Assembly (NCBI RefSeq): GCF_023241715.1
Contig: NZ_JALQCW010000035.1
Span: 1-64,000, forward strand
Direction: 5' to 3'
Length of the DNA: 64,000 nt
Source of the DNA: Pseudomonas morbosilactucae
GTDB taxonomy: Bacteria; Pseudomonadota; Gammaproteobacteria; Pseudomonadales; Pseudomonadaceae
The position numbers were made by a program, and so were the translations under genes. The notes beneath the pieces are model-generated. The model was not told the origin of the DNA. It saw only the letters and a program-made list of their open reading frames with translations, and did not search any database. Every line of letters begins with the position of its first letter. The first letter of the stretch is position 1. This document shows positions 17,780 to 30,419 of the stretch, one piece after another.

Positions 17780-18535
17780 TCAGTTTCCCGCGGCGCGACA
17801 AATCGCACCGAACTCATCTGCATTCAGGGAAGCCCCACCAATGAGCCCCCCATCGATATCCGGCATGCCGAACAGTTCGACCGCATTGGCCGCCTTCACG
17901 CTGCCGCCGTATAGAAGCCGCACACCTCGTGCCACTTCAGAATTCTCTGCCGCCAACTGCGCGCGAATGGCTGCATGCACATCCTGCGCTTGTTGCGGCG
18001 AAGCCGTTAACCCGGTGCCAATGGCCCAGACTGGCTCGTAAGCAATAACAGCATTGGCAAACGCACCAACACCTAACTCTTCTATGATGCTGCCCAGCTG
18101 ACGCCCGACAACCTCAAGGGTCTTCCCGGCTTCGCGCTGCTCTAGGGTCTCCCCTACACACAGTACCGGCTTGAGGCCGCACGCCTGTGCTGCTGCGAAT
18201 TTGCGATTAAGCGTCGCGTCACGCTCACCCATAATCAGGCGGCGTTCGGAGTGCCCAATCAACACCAGGGAACAACCTGCATCCACCAACTGACTCGGCG
18301 CAATTTCACCTGTCAGCGCACCTTGCATGGATTCCACCGCAGAATTCTGCGCGCCGACCGAAATCGACTTGCCCTTCAAGCCATCAATCACTTGATTGAT
18401 ATACAAGCAAGGCGGGAATACCGCGACATCAACACCGCTAGGCAAGGCCAGATGACGAAGGCCGTTAATCAGCTCAGCGACACTGGCGCGGGTACCGTGC
18501 ATCTTCCAGTTACCAGCTACCATAGTGCGACGCAT
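17780..18535 (-). CDS. tpiA: Triosephosphate isomerase
   Basis: 251-aa glycolytic/gluconeogenic enzyme interconverting DHAP and glyceraldehyde 3-phosphate. Seen: VAGNWKMHG (substrate lysine), LIGHSERR (catalytic histidine), YEPVWAIGTG (catalytic glutamate and flexible loop) and YGGSVKAANA. Between glmM and secG. Confidence 0.98.
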   Translation of the reverse strand: MRRTMVAGNWKMHGTRASVAELINGLRHLALPSGVDVAVFPPCLYINQVIDGLKGKSISVGAQNSAVESMQGALTGEIAPSQLVDAGCSLVLIGHSERRLIMGERDATLNRKFAAAQACGLKPVLCVGETLEQREAGKTLEVVGRQLGSIIEELGVGAFANAVIAYEPVWAIGTGLTASPQQAQDVHAAIRAQLAAENSEVARGVRLLYGGSVKAANAVELFGMPDIDGGLIGGASLNADEFGAICRAAGN

Positions 18536-18601
18536 GCTGTACCTCGTCGGTCAAAGTGGGCGCAGATGTTACCCAACCACAACAACACTGGCAAGCCGAA
18601 A

Positions 18602-19939
18602 TCAGGCAGAAACTTCAGCAACCAGTTTTGCCAGTTCGTCAGCATAGCCGCGGACCTGAACTTCATCGTCGCCTTCGACCATGACTCGCACCAAAGGCTC
18701 AGTCCCGGACTTGCGCAGTAATACCCGCCCACGTCCCGCCATCGCTGTGGTGACACGTGCGGACGCCTCTTTGACAGCTGGATGCTCGAGAGGGTTATCG
18801 CCCCCCGAGAAGCGCACATTGACCAGGACCTGCGGGCACTTGCGCAACGCCTGACGAGCTTGGGACAAACTCTCGCCACGCCCCCTGAGCGCCATCAGGA
18901 CCTGCAGCGCCGCGATGATCGCATCACCGGTGGTGGCGTGCCGGAAGCACACAATGTGCCCGGAGTTCTCACCGCCGACCTGCCAATTACGCTCAAGCAG
19001 CTCAGCAATTACATAGCGGTCGCCGACATTCGCACGAACAAAAGGAATACCCAGGTCAGCCAGGGCCAACTCCAGCCCCAGGTTGCTCATCAGCGTACCG
19101 ACCACACCGCCGCGCAATTTGTCACGCTCATGCAGGTCACGCGCAATGATAAACAGCAACTCATCGCCATCCACCACCGCACCAGTGTGATCAACCATCA
19201 ACACTCGATCGCCATCACCATCAAAGGCGATACCCAGATCGGCATGCTCAGCCAGAACCGCCGCCTGCAACGACTCCATATGGGTCGAGCCGCAGTTCTC
19301 ATTGATGTTCAAACCGTTGGGCTGAGCGGAAAGCACAGTGACCTGAGCCCCCAACTCGCGGAAAACGCTCGGAGCAACTTTATAAGTTGCGCCGTGAGCA
19401 CAATCCAGCACCACCTTGAGACCAGCAAAACTCGTACTGGAAGGCACGCTGCTTTTGCAAAACTCGATGTAACGCCCCGACGCATCATTGATCCGAGAGA
19501 CCTTGCCCAGCTTGCTCGACTCCACCACCGTCATCGGCGCGTCCAGCAACTCCTCGATCATCAACTCAACGTCGTCCGGGAGCTTGGTGCCCTCGCCGGA
19601 AAAAAACTTGATGCCGTTGTCGTCGTGAGGATTGTGCGAAGCACTGATCACAATTCCCGCTTCGGCATGGAAGGTTCGCGTGAGATAGGCGATGGCAGGG
19701 GTCGGCATCGGCCCCAACAACATCACATCAGCACCTGCCGCAGACAACCCAGCCTCCAATGCTGATTCAAACATGTAACCAGAAATTCGCGTGTCCTTGC
19801 CCACCAGCACACGGCAGATCCCTTTACTGCGAAAGGCCATCCCCGTTGCCCAGCCGAGCTTGAGCATGAAGTCAGGAGTAATCGGGTATACACCCACGCG
19901 CCCACGAATACCGTCGGTGCCAAAATATTTTTTAGTCAT
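18602..19939 (-). CDS. glmM: Phosphoglucosamine mutase
   Basis: 445-aa enzyme converting glucosamine-6-P to glucosamine-1-P for UDP-GlcNAc and cell-wall synthesis. Phosphoserine loop GIVISASHNPHDDNG, metal loop IAFDGDGDR, sugar loop GGENSGHIV and phosphate site LRKSGTEPLVRVM all present. Start at MTKKYFGTDGIRG, the invariant N-terminus. Confidence 0.98.
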   Translation of the reverse strand: MTKKYFGTDGIRGRVGVYPITPDFMLKLGWATGMAFRSKGICRVLVGKDTRISGYMFESALEAGLSAAGADVMLLGPMPTPAIAYLTRTFHAEAGIVISASHNPHDDNGIKFFSGEGTKLPDDVELMIEELLDAPMTVVESSKLGKVSRINDASGRYIEFCKSSVPSSTSFAGLKVVLDCAHGATYKVAPSVFRELGAQVTVLSAQPNGLNINENCGSTHMESLQAAVLAEHADLGIAFDGDGDRVLMVDHTGAVVDGDELLFIIARDLHERDKLRGGVVGTLMSNLGLELALADLGIPFVRANVGDRYVIAELLERNWQVGGENSGHIVCFRHATTGDAIIAALQVLMALRGRGESLSQARQALRKCPQVLVNVRFSGGDNPLEHPAVKEASARVTTAMAGRGRVLLRKSGTEPLVRVMVEGDDEVQVRGYADELAKLVAEVSA

Positions 19940-19955
19940 AAGTACTCCATCATTC

Positions 19956-20807
19956 TTATTCGGCTGTTTCCACTGCCGCAATCATTCGCACCACATCGAC
20001 CGTTTCGGCCACGTCGTGGACACGCAATATTTTCGCACCTTTGGTCATGGCTAATGCAGCAAGGGCAAGACCGCCATACAAACGCTCACCAACCGGGCGA
20101 TTCAGGGCGTGACCTATCATGCTCTTGCGGGACACGCCCACCAACAGCGGCCGCCCAAAGGCATGCAAAGCCTCCATGTGTTTGAAGAGGCTCAGGTTGT
20201 GCTGCAGGGTTTTGGCAAAGCCAAAACCCGGGTCAAGAATGATTCGCTCAGCCTCGATACCCACCGCAGCGCATTGAGCCATACGCTCAGCAAGGAAATC
20301 CCCAACCTCAGTCGTGACGTTCAGGTAATGCGGATTATCCTGCATATCTCCCGGCTCACCGAGCATATGCATCAAACATACTGGTAAACCAGTGGCTGCC
20401 GCGGCATCCAGGGCACCATCGCGCTGCAGGGAGCGAACGTCGTTGATCAACCCCGCCCCAAGTCGCGCTGTCTCACGCATAACAGCAGGCGTAGAAGTAT
20501 CAACCGAGATGATCACATCCAGCTCACGGTGAATGAGCTCGACAATAGGAGCCACCCGCTCCAACTCCTCCAACGGGGAAACCGCACGCGCACCAGGCCG
20601 AGTGGACTCACCACCGACATCGATCAGCGTGGCGCCAGCCGCGACCATCGCCTCGGCATGTCGTAAGGCAGCATCAAGCTGACTGAAGCGGCCACCATCA
20701 GAGAAGGAATCAGGAGTGACATTGAGGATGCCCATGACATGCGTCCGGGCCAAATCAAGAACCCGGTTGCCGCAAGGCAACCGGGTAAGGGACGAAACAG
20801 AAGTCAT
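19956..20807 (-). CDS. folP: Dihydropteroate synthase
   Basis: 283-aa folate-pathway enzyme joining dihydropterin pyrophosphate and p-aminobenzoate; target of sulfonamides. Seen: MGILNVTPDSFSDGG, DVGGESTRPG, IILDPGFGFAKTLQHN and LLVGVSRKSMIG. Eight bases downstream of ftsH and 16 upstream of glmM. Confidence 0.97.
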   Translation of the reverse strand: MTSVSSLTRLPCGNRVLDLARTHVMGILNVTPDSFSDGGRFSQLDAALRHAEAMVAAGATLIDVGGESTRPGARAVSPLEELERVAPIVELIHRELDVIISVDTSTPAVMRETARLGAGLINDVRSLQRDGALDAAAATGLPVCLMHMLGEPGDMQDNPHYLNVTTEVGDFLAERMAQCAAVGIEAERIILDPGFGFAKTLQHNLSLFKHMEALHAFGRPLLVGVSRKSMIGHALNRPVGERLYGGLALAALAMTKGAKILRVHDVAETVDVVRMIAAVETAE

Positions 20808-20815
20808 TTAAAACC

Positions 20816-22729
20816 TTAGTGGTCGGCAGCAGGGCCGCCGATAGGGGTTTCAGGACGCTCATTCTGTACTACCGGAGGTGTAGTACCCGAACCGCCCTCC
20901 CAATCACGAGGTTCACGCGGCGGACGCCCAGCCATGATGTCGTCAATTTGCTCGGCATCGATGGTTTCGTACTTCATCAAGGCATCGGCCATGGCGTCCA
21001 GCTTGTCACGGTTGTCCGTGAGGATCTGCTTGGCGGTGCCATAGCACTGGTCGATGATGCTGCGCACTTCAGAGTCGATCAACTTGGCCGTTTCAGCGGA
21101 CAGGCTCGCCTGCTGACTGCCGGCGCTACGACCGAGGAACACTTCACCCTCTTCTTCCGCATACATCAGAGGACCGAGCTTCTCGGACAAGCCCCATTTG
21201 GTCACCATGTTCCGAGCGATCTGGCTGGCACGCATGATGTCGTTGGATGCGCCAGTGGTCACACCGTCAAAGCCCAAGGTCATTTCTTCAGCGATACGAC
21301 CGCCGTACAAGGAACAGATCTGACTGATCAGCGCTCGCTTGGACAGGCTGTAGCGATCCTCTTCAGGAAGGAACATGGTGACACCCAAAGCACGACCACG
21401 CGGAATGATCGAGACCTTGTAGACCGGATCATGCTCAGGCACGACGCGCCCAACAATGGCGTGACCGGCTTCGTGATAAGCCGTGTTCTGCTTCTCTTTT
21501 TCCGACATGACCATGGATTTGCGCTCGGCCCCCATCATGATCTTGTCTTTGGCCAGCTCGAACTCTTTCATTTCGACAATGCGCTTGCCGGCACGTGCAG
21601 CGAACAAGGAAGCCTCGTTCACCAAGTTGGCCAGGTCAGCACCGGAGAAGCCCGGAGTACCACGCGCAATCACGGCAGGAGCAACGTCATCGCCCATTGG
21701 CACTTTGCGCATGTGAACCTTGAGGATCTGCTCACGACCACGGATGTCCGGCAAACCAACCACAACCTGACGGTCGAAGCGACCTGGACGCAACAGCGCC
21801 GGGTCCAATACGTCAGGACGGTTGGTTGCAGCGATGACAATGATGCCATCGTTCATTTCAAAACCATCCATCTCAACCAGCAATTGGTTAAGTGTCTGCT
21901 CGCGCTCGTCATGACCACCGCCCATACCGGCACCACGATGGCGACCAACGGCATCAATTTCGTCGATGAAGATAATGCAAGGCGCGTGCTTCTTGGCCTG
22001 CTCAAACATGTCGCGAACACGGCTTGCGCCCACACCCACGAACATCTCGACAAAGTCCGAACCGGAGATGGTGAAGAACGGAACCTTGGCTTCGCCAGCA
22101 ATGGCCTTGGCCAGCAAGGTCTTACCGGTACCCGGAGGACCGACCATCAGTACACCGCGCGGGATACGGCCGCCCAGGCGCTGGAACTTGCCCGGGTCAC
22201 GCAGGAATTCAACCAACTCGCCGACTTCTTCCTTGGCTTCGTCACAACCTGCAACGTCCGCCAGGGTCGTTTTCACTTGATCTTCCGACAGCAGGCGAGC
22301 CTTGCTCTTCCCGAAGCTCATCGGGCCGCCTTTACCGCCTGCGCCCCCCTGCATCTGCCGCATGAAGAACATGAAGACGGCGATGATGACCAGGATCGGG
22401 AAGCTTGCAACCAGGAGCTGAGTCCAGATGCTTTGCTGTTCAGGCTGCTTGCCTTCGACGACTACGTGGTTATCCACCAGGTCGCCGATCAGGCCATTGT
22501 CCTGAATCGCAGGACGAATGGTCTTGAAGCTGTCACCGTCGTTGCGCTTGCCGGTAATCACATAACCATCGACAGCTACACGCTCGACCTTGCCATCCTT
22601 AACTTGCTGGATGAAGTCGGAATAGTTGAGGGTCTGCGGCTCGTTAGGGCTGGAGAAGTTGTTCATCACCGTCACCAGGACAGCCGCGATGATCAACCAA
22701 AGGATCAGATTCTTTGCCATGTCGTTCAA
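20816..22729 (-). CDS. ftsH: ATP-dependent zinc metalloprotease FtsH
   Basis: 637-aa membrane-anchored AAA+ protease that degrades LpxC, sigma32 and damaged membrane proteins. Two N-terminal membrane segments enclose a periplasmic domain. Walker A GPPGTGKT (about residue 196), Walker B IIFIDEIDAVG, arginine-finger region RPGRFDRQV and zinc motif HEAGH (about 419). TTG start (protein MNDMAKNL..) preferred because AGAGGG is 7 bases upstream; the ATG three codons later is poorly spaced from it. Confidence 0.97.
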   Translation of the reverse strand: MNDMAKNLILWLIIAAVLVTVMNNFSSPNEPQTLNYSDFIQQVKDGKVERVAVDGYVITGKRNDGDSFKTIRPAIQDNGLIGDLVDNHVVVEGKQPEQQSIWTQLLVASFPILVIIAVFMFFMRQMQGGAGGKGGPMSFGKSKARLLSEDQVKTTLADVAGCDEAKEEVGELVEFLRDPGKFQRLGGRIPRGVLMVGPPGTGKTLLAKAIAGEAKVPFFTISGSDFVEMFVGVGASRVRDMFEQAKKHAPCIIFIDEIDAVGRHRGAGMGGGHDEREQTLNQLLVEMDGFEMNDGIIVIAATNRPDVLDPALLRPGRFDRQVVVGLPDIRGREQILKVHMRKVPMGDDVAPAVIARGTPGFSGADLANLVNEASLFAARAGKRIVEMKEFELAKDKIMMGAERKSMVMSEKEKQNTAYHEAGHAIVGRVVPEHDPVYKVSIIPRGRALGVTMFLPEEDRYSLSKRALISQICSLYGGRIAEEMTLGFDGVTTGASNDIMRASQIARNMVTKWGLSEKLGPLMYAEEEGEVFLGRSAGSQQASLSAETAKLIDSEVRSIIDQCYGTAKQILTDNRDKLDAMADALMKYETIDAEQIDDIMAGRPPREPRDWEGGSGTTPPVVQNERPETPIGGPAADH

Positions 22730-22921
22730 TTAACTACCCTCTGAAGCAAGCTCCGCTACTGGCGCGCGCTTCGCATGATATTCACCGGCCTAACTTACTA
22801 CATTACCTACAGCTCTGGCAGGCGCTGTCTGTAACCCTATGTGAAACGGAGACTACACAATATTCGCTTGATCCCACCGGGCGAAATACGAATTTACTAT
22901 CGCCCTGGTCAAAAACTGCCT

Positions 22922-23551
22922 TTATTCGCTGCGCCCACGAAAGCCGCGACCCAACAGGTACTGCTCACGGGAACGGTCGCGCGACGAGGTTGGTTTGCGC
23001 ATCTGTACCTTGTCGAACATCTGCCGCACGCTCTTGTGGTACTCATCAAAGCCTTCACCTTGGAAGATTTTGATCAAGAAGTCGCCACCCGGACGCAATA
23101 CACGGCCTGCGAGGTCGAGTGCCAACTCACACAAGAACATCGACCGCGGCATATCAACTGCCGCTAACCCACTCATATTGGGGGCCATATCGGAAATCAC
23201 AAGGTCAACCTCGGAATTTCCCACGGCTTCGAGGATTTTTGCCAGGACGGCATCCTCGGTGAAGTCACCCTGAATGAAGGTCACATCCGGGATGCTGTCC
23301 ATTTCCAGGATATCGGAGGCGATCAAACGCCCCTGCCCACCAATCAGACGACTGGTGACCTGCGACCAGCCACCCGGCGCGGCGCCGAGGTCGACCACGC
23401 TCATTCCAGGACGGATAAGGCGGTCCTTTTCCTGGATCTCCAGCAATTTGTAGCTGGCACGGGAACGATACCCATCTTTTTGCGCCATTTTGACGAATGG
23501 GTCGTTGAAGTGCTCTTTCAGCCAGTTAAGGCTTGTCTTGGAACGGGCCAC
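22922..23551 (-). CDS. rlmE: 23S rRNA 2'-O-ribose methyltransferase
   Basis: 209-aa FtsJ/RrmJ enzyme that methylates U2552 in the ribosomal A loop. SAM motif VVDLGAAPGGWSQV, catalytic K-D-K-E residues visible in YRSRASYKLLEI, LVISDMAPNMSG and GGDFLIKIFQGEG. GTG start selected (protein VARSKTSLNW) because GAGG lies just upstream and length then matches the family. Divergent from yhbY. Confidence 0.96.
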   Translation of the reverse strand: MARSKTSLNWLKEHFNDPFVKMAQKDGYRSRASYKLLEIQEKDRLIRPGMSVVDLGAAPGGWSQVTSRLIGGQGRLIASDILEMDSIPDVTFIQGDFTEDAVLAKILEAVGNSEVDLVISDMAPNMSGLAAVDMPRSMFLCELALDLAGRVLRPGGDFLIKIFQGEGFDEYHKSVRQMFDKVQMRKPTSSRDRSREQYLLGRGFRGRSE

Positions 23552-23656
23552 GGGCCACCTCAAAAATAAAACCGGTCGTGATTAACTGGGCGGTCCCGGA
23601 CTCGCTCGGGTAAACTGGCCGCCGCTTTTTACAAGATCAGACGCAGGGGTCAGATT

Positions 23657-23965
23657 ATGCCGCTCACTCAAGAGCAGAAGAAACAGTACAAATCCATTGG
23701 CCACCATCTGAAACCAGTATTGACTGTGGCTGACAACGGTTTGACCGAAGGTGTGCTAACCGAACTTGAACGCGCTTTGAGCGATCATGAGCTGATCAAA
23801 ATCAAGCTCAACATCCTCGATCGCGAATCCCGCCTGGCAGCCATTGCTGAACTGTGCAAGGCAGGCAAAGCGGATTTGGTGCAAGTCATCGGTAAAATGG
23901 CGTTGATCTACCGCAAGAACGCCAAGGTAAACAAGCAATTGTCGAACGTGCATCGTTTCAACTGA
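23657..23965 (+). CDS. yhbY: YhbY family CRM-domain RNA-binding protein
   Basis: 102-aa single CRM-domain protein associated with pre-50S ribosomes. Seen: LKPVLTVADNGLTEGVLTEL and the GKADLVQVIGKMALIYRK segment containing the conserved G-x-x-G-like turn. Transcribed away from rlmE, convergent with the DUF4149 gene. Confidence 0.93.
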   Translation: MPLTQEQKKQYKSIGHHLKPVLTVADNGLTEGVLTELERALSDHELIKIKLNILDRESRLAAIAELCKAGKADLVQVIGKMALIYRKNAKVNKQLSNVHRFN

Positions 23966-23977
23966 CGTCGACAAGGG

Positions 23978-24382
23978 TCAAGGGTGTGCTTCGCGCACCC
24001 TGCCACTCCACCCCGGAACAGGCTGCAGCACAAGCAGCAAGCCGGAAAACCCCAGAACAAGATAGCTGAACAACTGCCATTGCTGCGCTTCTGGCCATGC
24101 CAGACGTATGACCAGATACATCGCACACGCGTAAAGCGCCATCATCAGCAGTTGCCCTCGCACATCCCGCCACAAGCTTGCCAGTCCCTCAGACTTAAGC
24201 AGCACCAGCGCCTGTAGAAACAGACACGCTGCTGCAAATCCAACCAGCAATGCACTGAGCAACGAAGTGATTTCTTCGACCAGCAGCGGCGCCAAGCCAA
24301 TTTGCCTCAGCACCGGCAGCAGACCGATATGCAACAGCCACAGGCCGCCAACCCACAACATCTGAGTCAGCTGCCAAAGCAT
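23978..24382 (-). CDS. DUF4149-type small integral membrane protein
   Basis: 134-aa protein with four predicted membrane helices (about residues 8-22, 45-65, 75-100, 105-125) and almost no loops. I recall DUF4149 at this place in Pseudomonas (PA4754 in P. aeruginosa). ATG chosen because the frame upstream of it belongs to greA sequence. Odd: the bases just before the ATG form a 10-bp hairpin and there is no ribosome-binding site, so translation may be weak or depend on greA transcription. Confidence 0.7.
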   Translation of the reverse strand: MLWQLTQMLWVGGLWLLHIGLLPVLRQIGLAPLLVEEITSLLSALLVGFAAACLFLQALVLLKSEGLASLWRDVRGQLLMMALYACAMYLVIRLAWPEAQQWQLFSYLVLGFSGLLLVLQPVPGWSGRVREAHP

Positions 24383-24405
24383 GGCGCCCGCATAGAGCGG
24401 GCGCC
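24383..24405 (-). promoter_or_regulatory. Hairpin abutting the DUF4149 start codon
   Basis: Perfect GGCGCCCGC/GCGGGCGCC-type stem with a short loop fills the gap between the greA stop and the ATG; on the minus strand no T-run follows. It occupies the place of the ribosome-binding site. Could be a greA 3' stabiliser or a translational block. Confidence 0.55.
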
Positions 24406-24410
24406 TTCTT

Positions 24411-24883
24411 TCAGATGTGACGGACTTCGACAATCTCGTACTCGATAACGCCACCAGGCGTTTTGACGGACACCACGTCACCCTCTTCCTTGGCAATCAA
24501 GGCGCGAGCGATCGGCGAGCCGACGGAGATCTTGCCGAGCTTGATGTCCGCCTCGTCCTCACCAACGATCTGGTAAGTCACGCTTTCATCGGTTTCGACG
24601 TTGGCAATCTCGACAGTGGTGCCGAAGATCACTTTGCCAGTGTGCGGAATGCTCGTGACATCAATGACCACCGCATTTTGCATGCGCCCTTCGATATCAC
24701 GGATCCGTGCTTCAACCATGCCCTGCTGTTCGCGGGCAGCATGGTATTCAGCGTTTTCTTTCAAGTCACCCAACTCGCGGGCCGTACCGATGTCCTGGCT
24801 AAGCTTCGGACGCACGACCTTGGTCAGGTGAGCATGCTCTTCTTCCAGGGCGCGCGCGCCCTGGACGGTCATTGGGTATTTGG

Positions 24884-24887
<4 letters not shown>
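24411..24887 (-). CDS. greA: Transcription elongation factor GreA
   Basis: 158-aa factor that rescues backtracked RNA polymerase by stimulating transcript cleavage. N-terminal antiparallel coiled coil with the tip acidics in GDLKENAEYHAAREQQG, C-terminal FKBP-like domain ending VEYEIVEVRHI-like. Start overlaps the carB stop (ATGA), implying coupling to carB. Confidence 0.97.
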
Positions 24888-28105
<3,218 letters not shown>

Positions 28106-28209
28106 GGGTTGTCACTCAAATCCGCAGGTCAGTCGGCAAGCCGTCTTGATCAAATCTCTGAAGCGCTGAAGGGGCCACCGGTGTCGGGGCCGCCTTCAGG
28201 GGCGAGCAA

Positions 28210-29346
28210 TCAGCGTCGCTTGGCCATCTCGTTGATGAAGCGATCGAACAGCGGCGCCACATCGTTCGGGCCCGGGCTGGCTTCAGGGTGACCCTGGAAG
28301 CTGAACGCGCTCTTGTCGGTACGCTCGATGCCTTGCAGGGTGCCGTCGAACAGCGATTTGTGAATCGCGCGGACATTGCCTGGCAGCGTGGCTTCATCCA
28401 CCGCAAAACCGTGGTTCTGGCTGGTGATCATGACCACACCCGTGTCCAGGTCTTGGACTGGGTGGTTGGCACCGTGGTGGCCGTGGCCCATTTTCACGGT
28501 CTTGGCACCGGACGCCAGCGCCAGCAATTGGTGACCCAGGCAAATACCAAACACCGGAATCTCGGTTTCCAGCACTTCCTTGATCGCCTTGATCGCGTAG
28601 TCACAAGGCTCCGGGTCACCAGGGCCGTTGGACAGGAACACACCATCAGGATTGAGCGCCAAGACATCGCTCGCCGGCGTCTGGGCAGGCACCACGGTGA
28701 CGCGGCAGCCGCGCTCGACCAGCATGCGCAGGATGTTCAGCTTGACGCCGTAGTCGAACGCAACGACGTGATAAGGCAACTCGGAAGCGTCAATGGTGGC
28801 GTGGCTGTCGGTCTTCAGATCCCAGACAGTGGAGCGCCACTCGTAGGATTCCTTGGTACTGACGACTTTCGCCAGGTCCATGCCTTTGAGGCCGGGGAAG
28901 CCGCGAGCAGCAGCAATTGCCGCTTCTTCGGAGATGTTATCACCGGCCATGATGCAGCCGTTCTGAGCGCCTTTCTCACGCAGGATGCGTGTCAGGCGAC
29001 GGGTGTCGATACCGGCGATAGCCACCACATTGTTGGCTTTCAGGTAGTCGGACAGCGACAGGGTGTTGCGCCAGTTGCTAGCAACCAAGGGCAGGTCGCG
29101 AATGACCAGGCCGGCCGACCAGACGCGATCGGACTCAGCATCTTCCGGCGTAGTGCCGGTGTTGCCGATGTGCGGGTACGTCAGGGTAACGATTTGTTGG
29201 GCGTAGGAAGGATCGGTAAGGATTTCCTGATAGCCGGTCATTGCGGTGTTGAACACCACCTCACCAACGGTTTGACCGTCGGCTCCAATGGCTTCGCCGC
29301 GAAAAATGCTGCCATCAGCAAGGGCGAGTATGGCTGGCTTAGTCAA
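28210..29346 (-). CDS. carA: Carbamoyl-phosphate synthase small (glutaminase) subunit
   Basis: 378-aa glutamine amidotransferase subunit feeding ammonia to CarB. Class I amidotransferase triad: nucleophile in GICLGHQLLALA, and His/Glu in FQGHPEASPGP. TTG start (protein MTKPAILALADGS) supported by GGGAGG seven bases upstream. Leader contains a terminator-like hairpin (29396-29429), suggesting attenuation. Confidence 0.97.
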   Translation of the reverse strand: MTKPAILALADGSIFRGEAIGADGQTVGEVVFNTAMTGYQEILTDPSYAQQIVTLTYPHIGNTGTTPEDAESDRVWSAGLVIRDLPLVASNWRNTLSLSDYLKANNVVAIAGIDTRRLTRILREKGAQNGCIMAGDNISEEAAIAAARGFPGLKGMDLAKVVSTKESYEWRSTVWDLKTDSHATIDASELPYHVVAFDYGVKLNILRMLVERGCRVTVVPAQTPASDVLALNPDGVFLSNGPGDPEPCDYAIKAIKEVLETEIPVFGICLGHQLLALASGAKTVKMGHGHHGANHPVQDLDTGVVMITSQNHGFAVDEATLPGNVRAIHKSLFDGTLQGIERTDKSAFSFQGHPEASPGPNDVAPLFDRFINEMAKRR

Positions 29347-29395
29347 GAAGACCTCCCGTAAATAAAGCCTGAAAGGGCGATCGCAGGTTGCAAAA

Positions 29396-29429
29396 AAGCG
29401 GAATGACGTATAGACACGTCACCCCGCTT
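29396..29429 (-). promoter_or_regulatory. Attenuator-like terminator in the carA leader
   Basis: On the minus strand AAGCGGGGTGACGT pairs with ACGTCATTCCGCTT over 14 positions (two G-T pairs), loop about 6 bases, followed by TTTT. It stands about 50 bases before the carA start. Also, a 68-codon open frame (29339-29545) runs through it and overlaps the carA TTG, a possible leader cistron. Premature termination tied to pyrimidine/arginine supply is inferred. Confidence 0.6.
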
Positions 29430-29560
29430 CTTCGTCGAATTATCTGCGCGCTTTTAGTGGACACACTAAAGCTGTAGCTTACAGAAAAAGGGTATTTTGG
29501 TCCACCGCTAATGAGCCTTAAAGGCAGAGGAATGCGACAGAACATCGCGTAGCGGGATAA

Positions 29561-29592
29561 AACAGGGCCCGCGCACGCGGTCGAGCCCTGTT
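29561..29592 (-). terminator. dapB terminator
   Basis: Minus-strand stem AACAGGGC..GCCCTGTT followed by TTATCC, 12 bases after the dapB stop. Confidence 0.75.
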
Positions 29593-29603
29593 ATAGATGC
29601 ATC

Positions 29604-30410
29604 TCAACGCAGATCAAGCACATCCTGCATGTCATAAAGACCTGCTGCACGCCCATCCAGCCACAAAGCGGCACGGACCGCCCCCCTGGCGAAGGTCATG
29701 CGACTGGAGGCCTTGTGAGTGATCTCAAGGCGCTCGCCCTCTGAGGCAAACAGCACCGTGTGATCACCCACCACGTCACCGCCACGCACAGTGGCGAAGC
29801 CGATGGTTTCTCGATCGCGCGCACCGGTATGGCCTTCGCGACCATACACTGCCACTTTCTGCAGATCCCGCCCCAGCGCATTGGCAATGACTTCACCCAT
29901 GCGCAAGGCCGTGCCCGAAGGCGCATCGATCTTATGCCGGTGATGAGCCTCGATAATCTCGACATCCGCATCATCACCCAGCACGCGAGCAGCCATATCC
30001 AGCAGCTTCAGCGACAGGTTGACGCCAACGCTAAAGTTGGCGGCGAACACGATTGGAATATCCTTGCCCGCCTCAACCAACAGCTGCTTTTCCTTCGCGC
30101 TCAGCCCGGTGGTACCGATCACCATCGCCTTGCCCGCCTTGCGGCAAAACGCCAGGTTCTTCAGCATCACTTCCGGCAGCGTGAAGTCGATCAGGACATC
30201 GAACTCATCGGCGACCTTCTCCAGACCATCAGACATCGACACGCCGATGCGCCCCAGGGACGCCAGCTCGCCCGCATCCGCCCCCACCAGCGAGCTGCCA
30301 GGCCGCACAATAGCAGCCGTCAGCCCGGAAAGCGGTGAGCGCTGCTGCACAGCCTCGACCAACGTCCTGCCCATGCGCCCGGCAGCCCCCATCACAGCAA
30401 TACGTCGCAT
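29604..30410 (-). CDS. dapB: 4-hydroxy-tetrahydrodipicolinate reductase
   Basis: 268-aa NAD(P)H enzyme of lysine/meso-diaminopimelate synthesis. Dinucleotide fold RIAVMGAAGRMGRTLVEA, catalytic and substrate loop EIIEAHHRHKIDAPSGTALR, and IGTTGLSAKEKQLL. Start at MRRIAVMGA; two codons earlier also has ATG. Lies 9 bases downstream of dnaJ. Confidence 0.97.
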   Translation of the reverse strand: MRRIAVMGAAGRMGRTLVEAVQQRSPLSGLTAAIVRPGSSLVGADAGELASLGRIGVSMSDGLEKVADEFDVLIDFTLPEVMLKNLAFCRKAGKAMVIGTTGLSAKEKQLLVEAGKDIPIVFAANFSVGVNLSLKLLDMAARVLGDDADVEIIEAHHRHKIDAPSGTALRMGEVIANALGRDLQKVAVYGREGHTGARDRETIGFATVRGGDVVGDHTVLFASEGERLEITHKASSRMTFARGAVRAALWLDGRAAGLYDMQDVLDLR

Positions 30411-30419
30411 ATGCACTCC

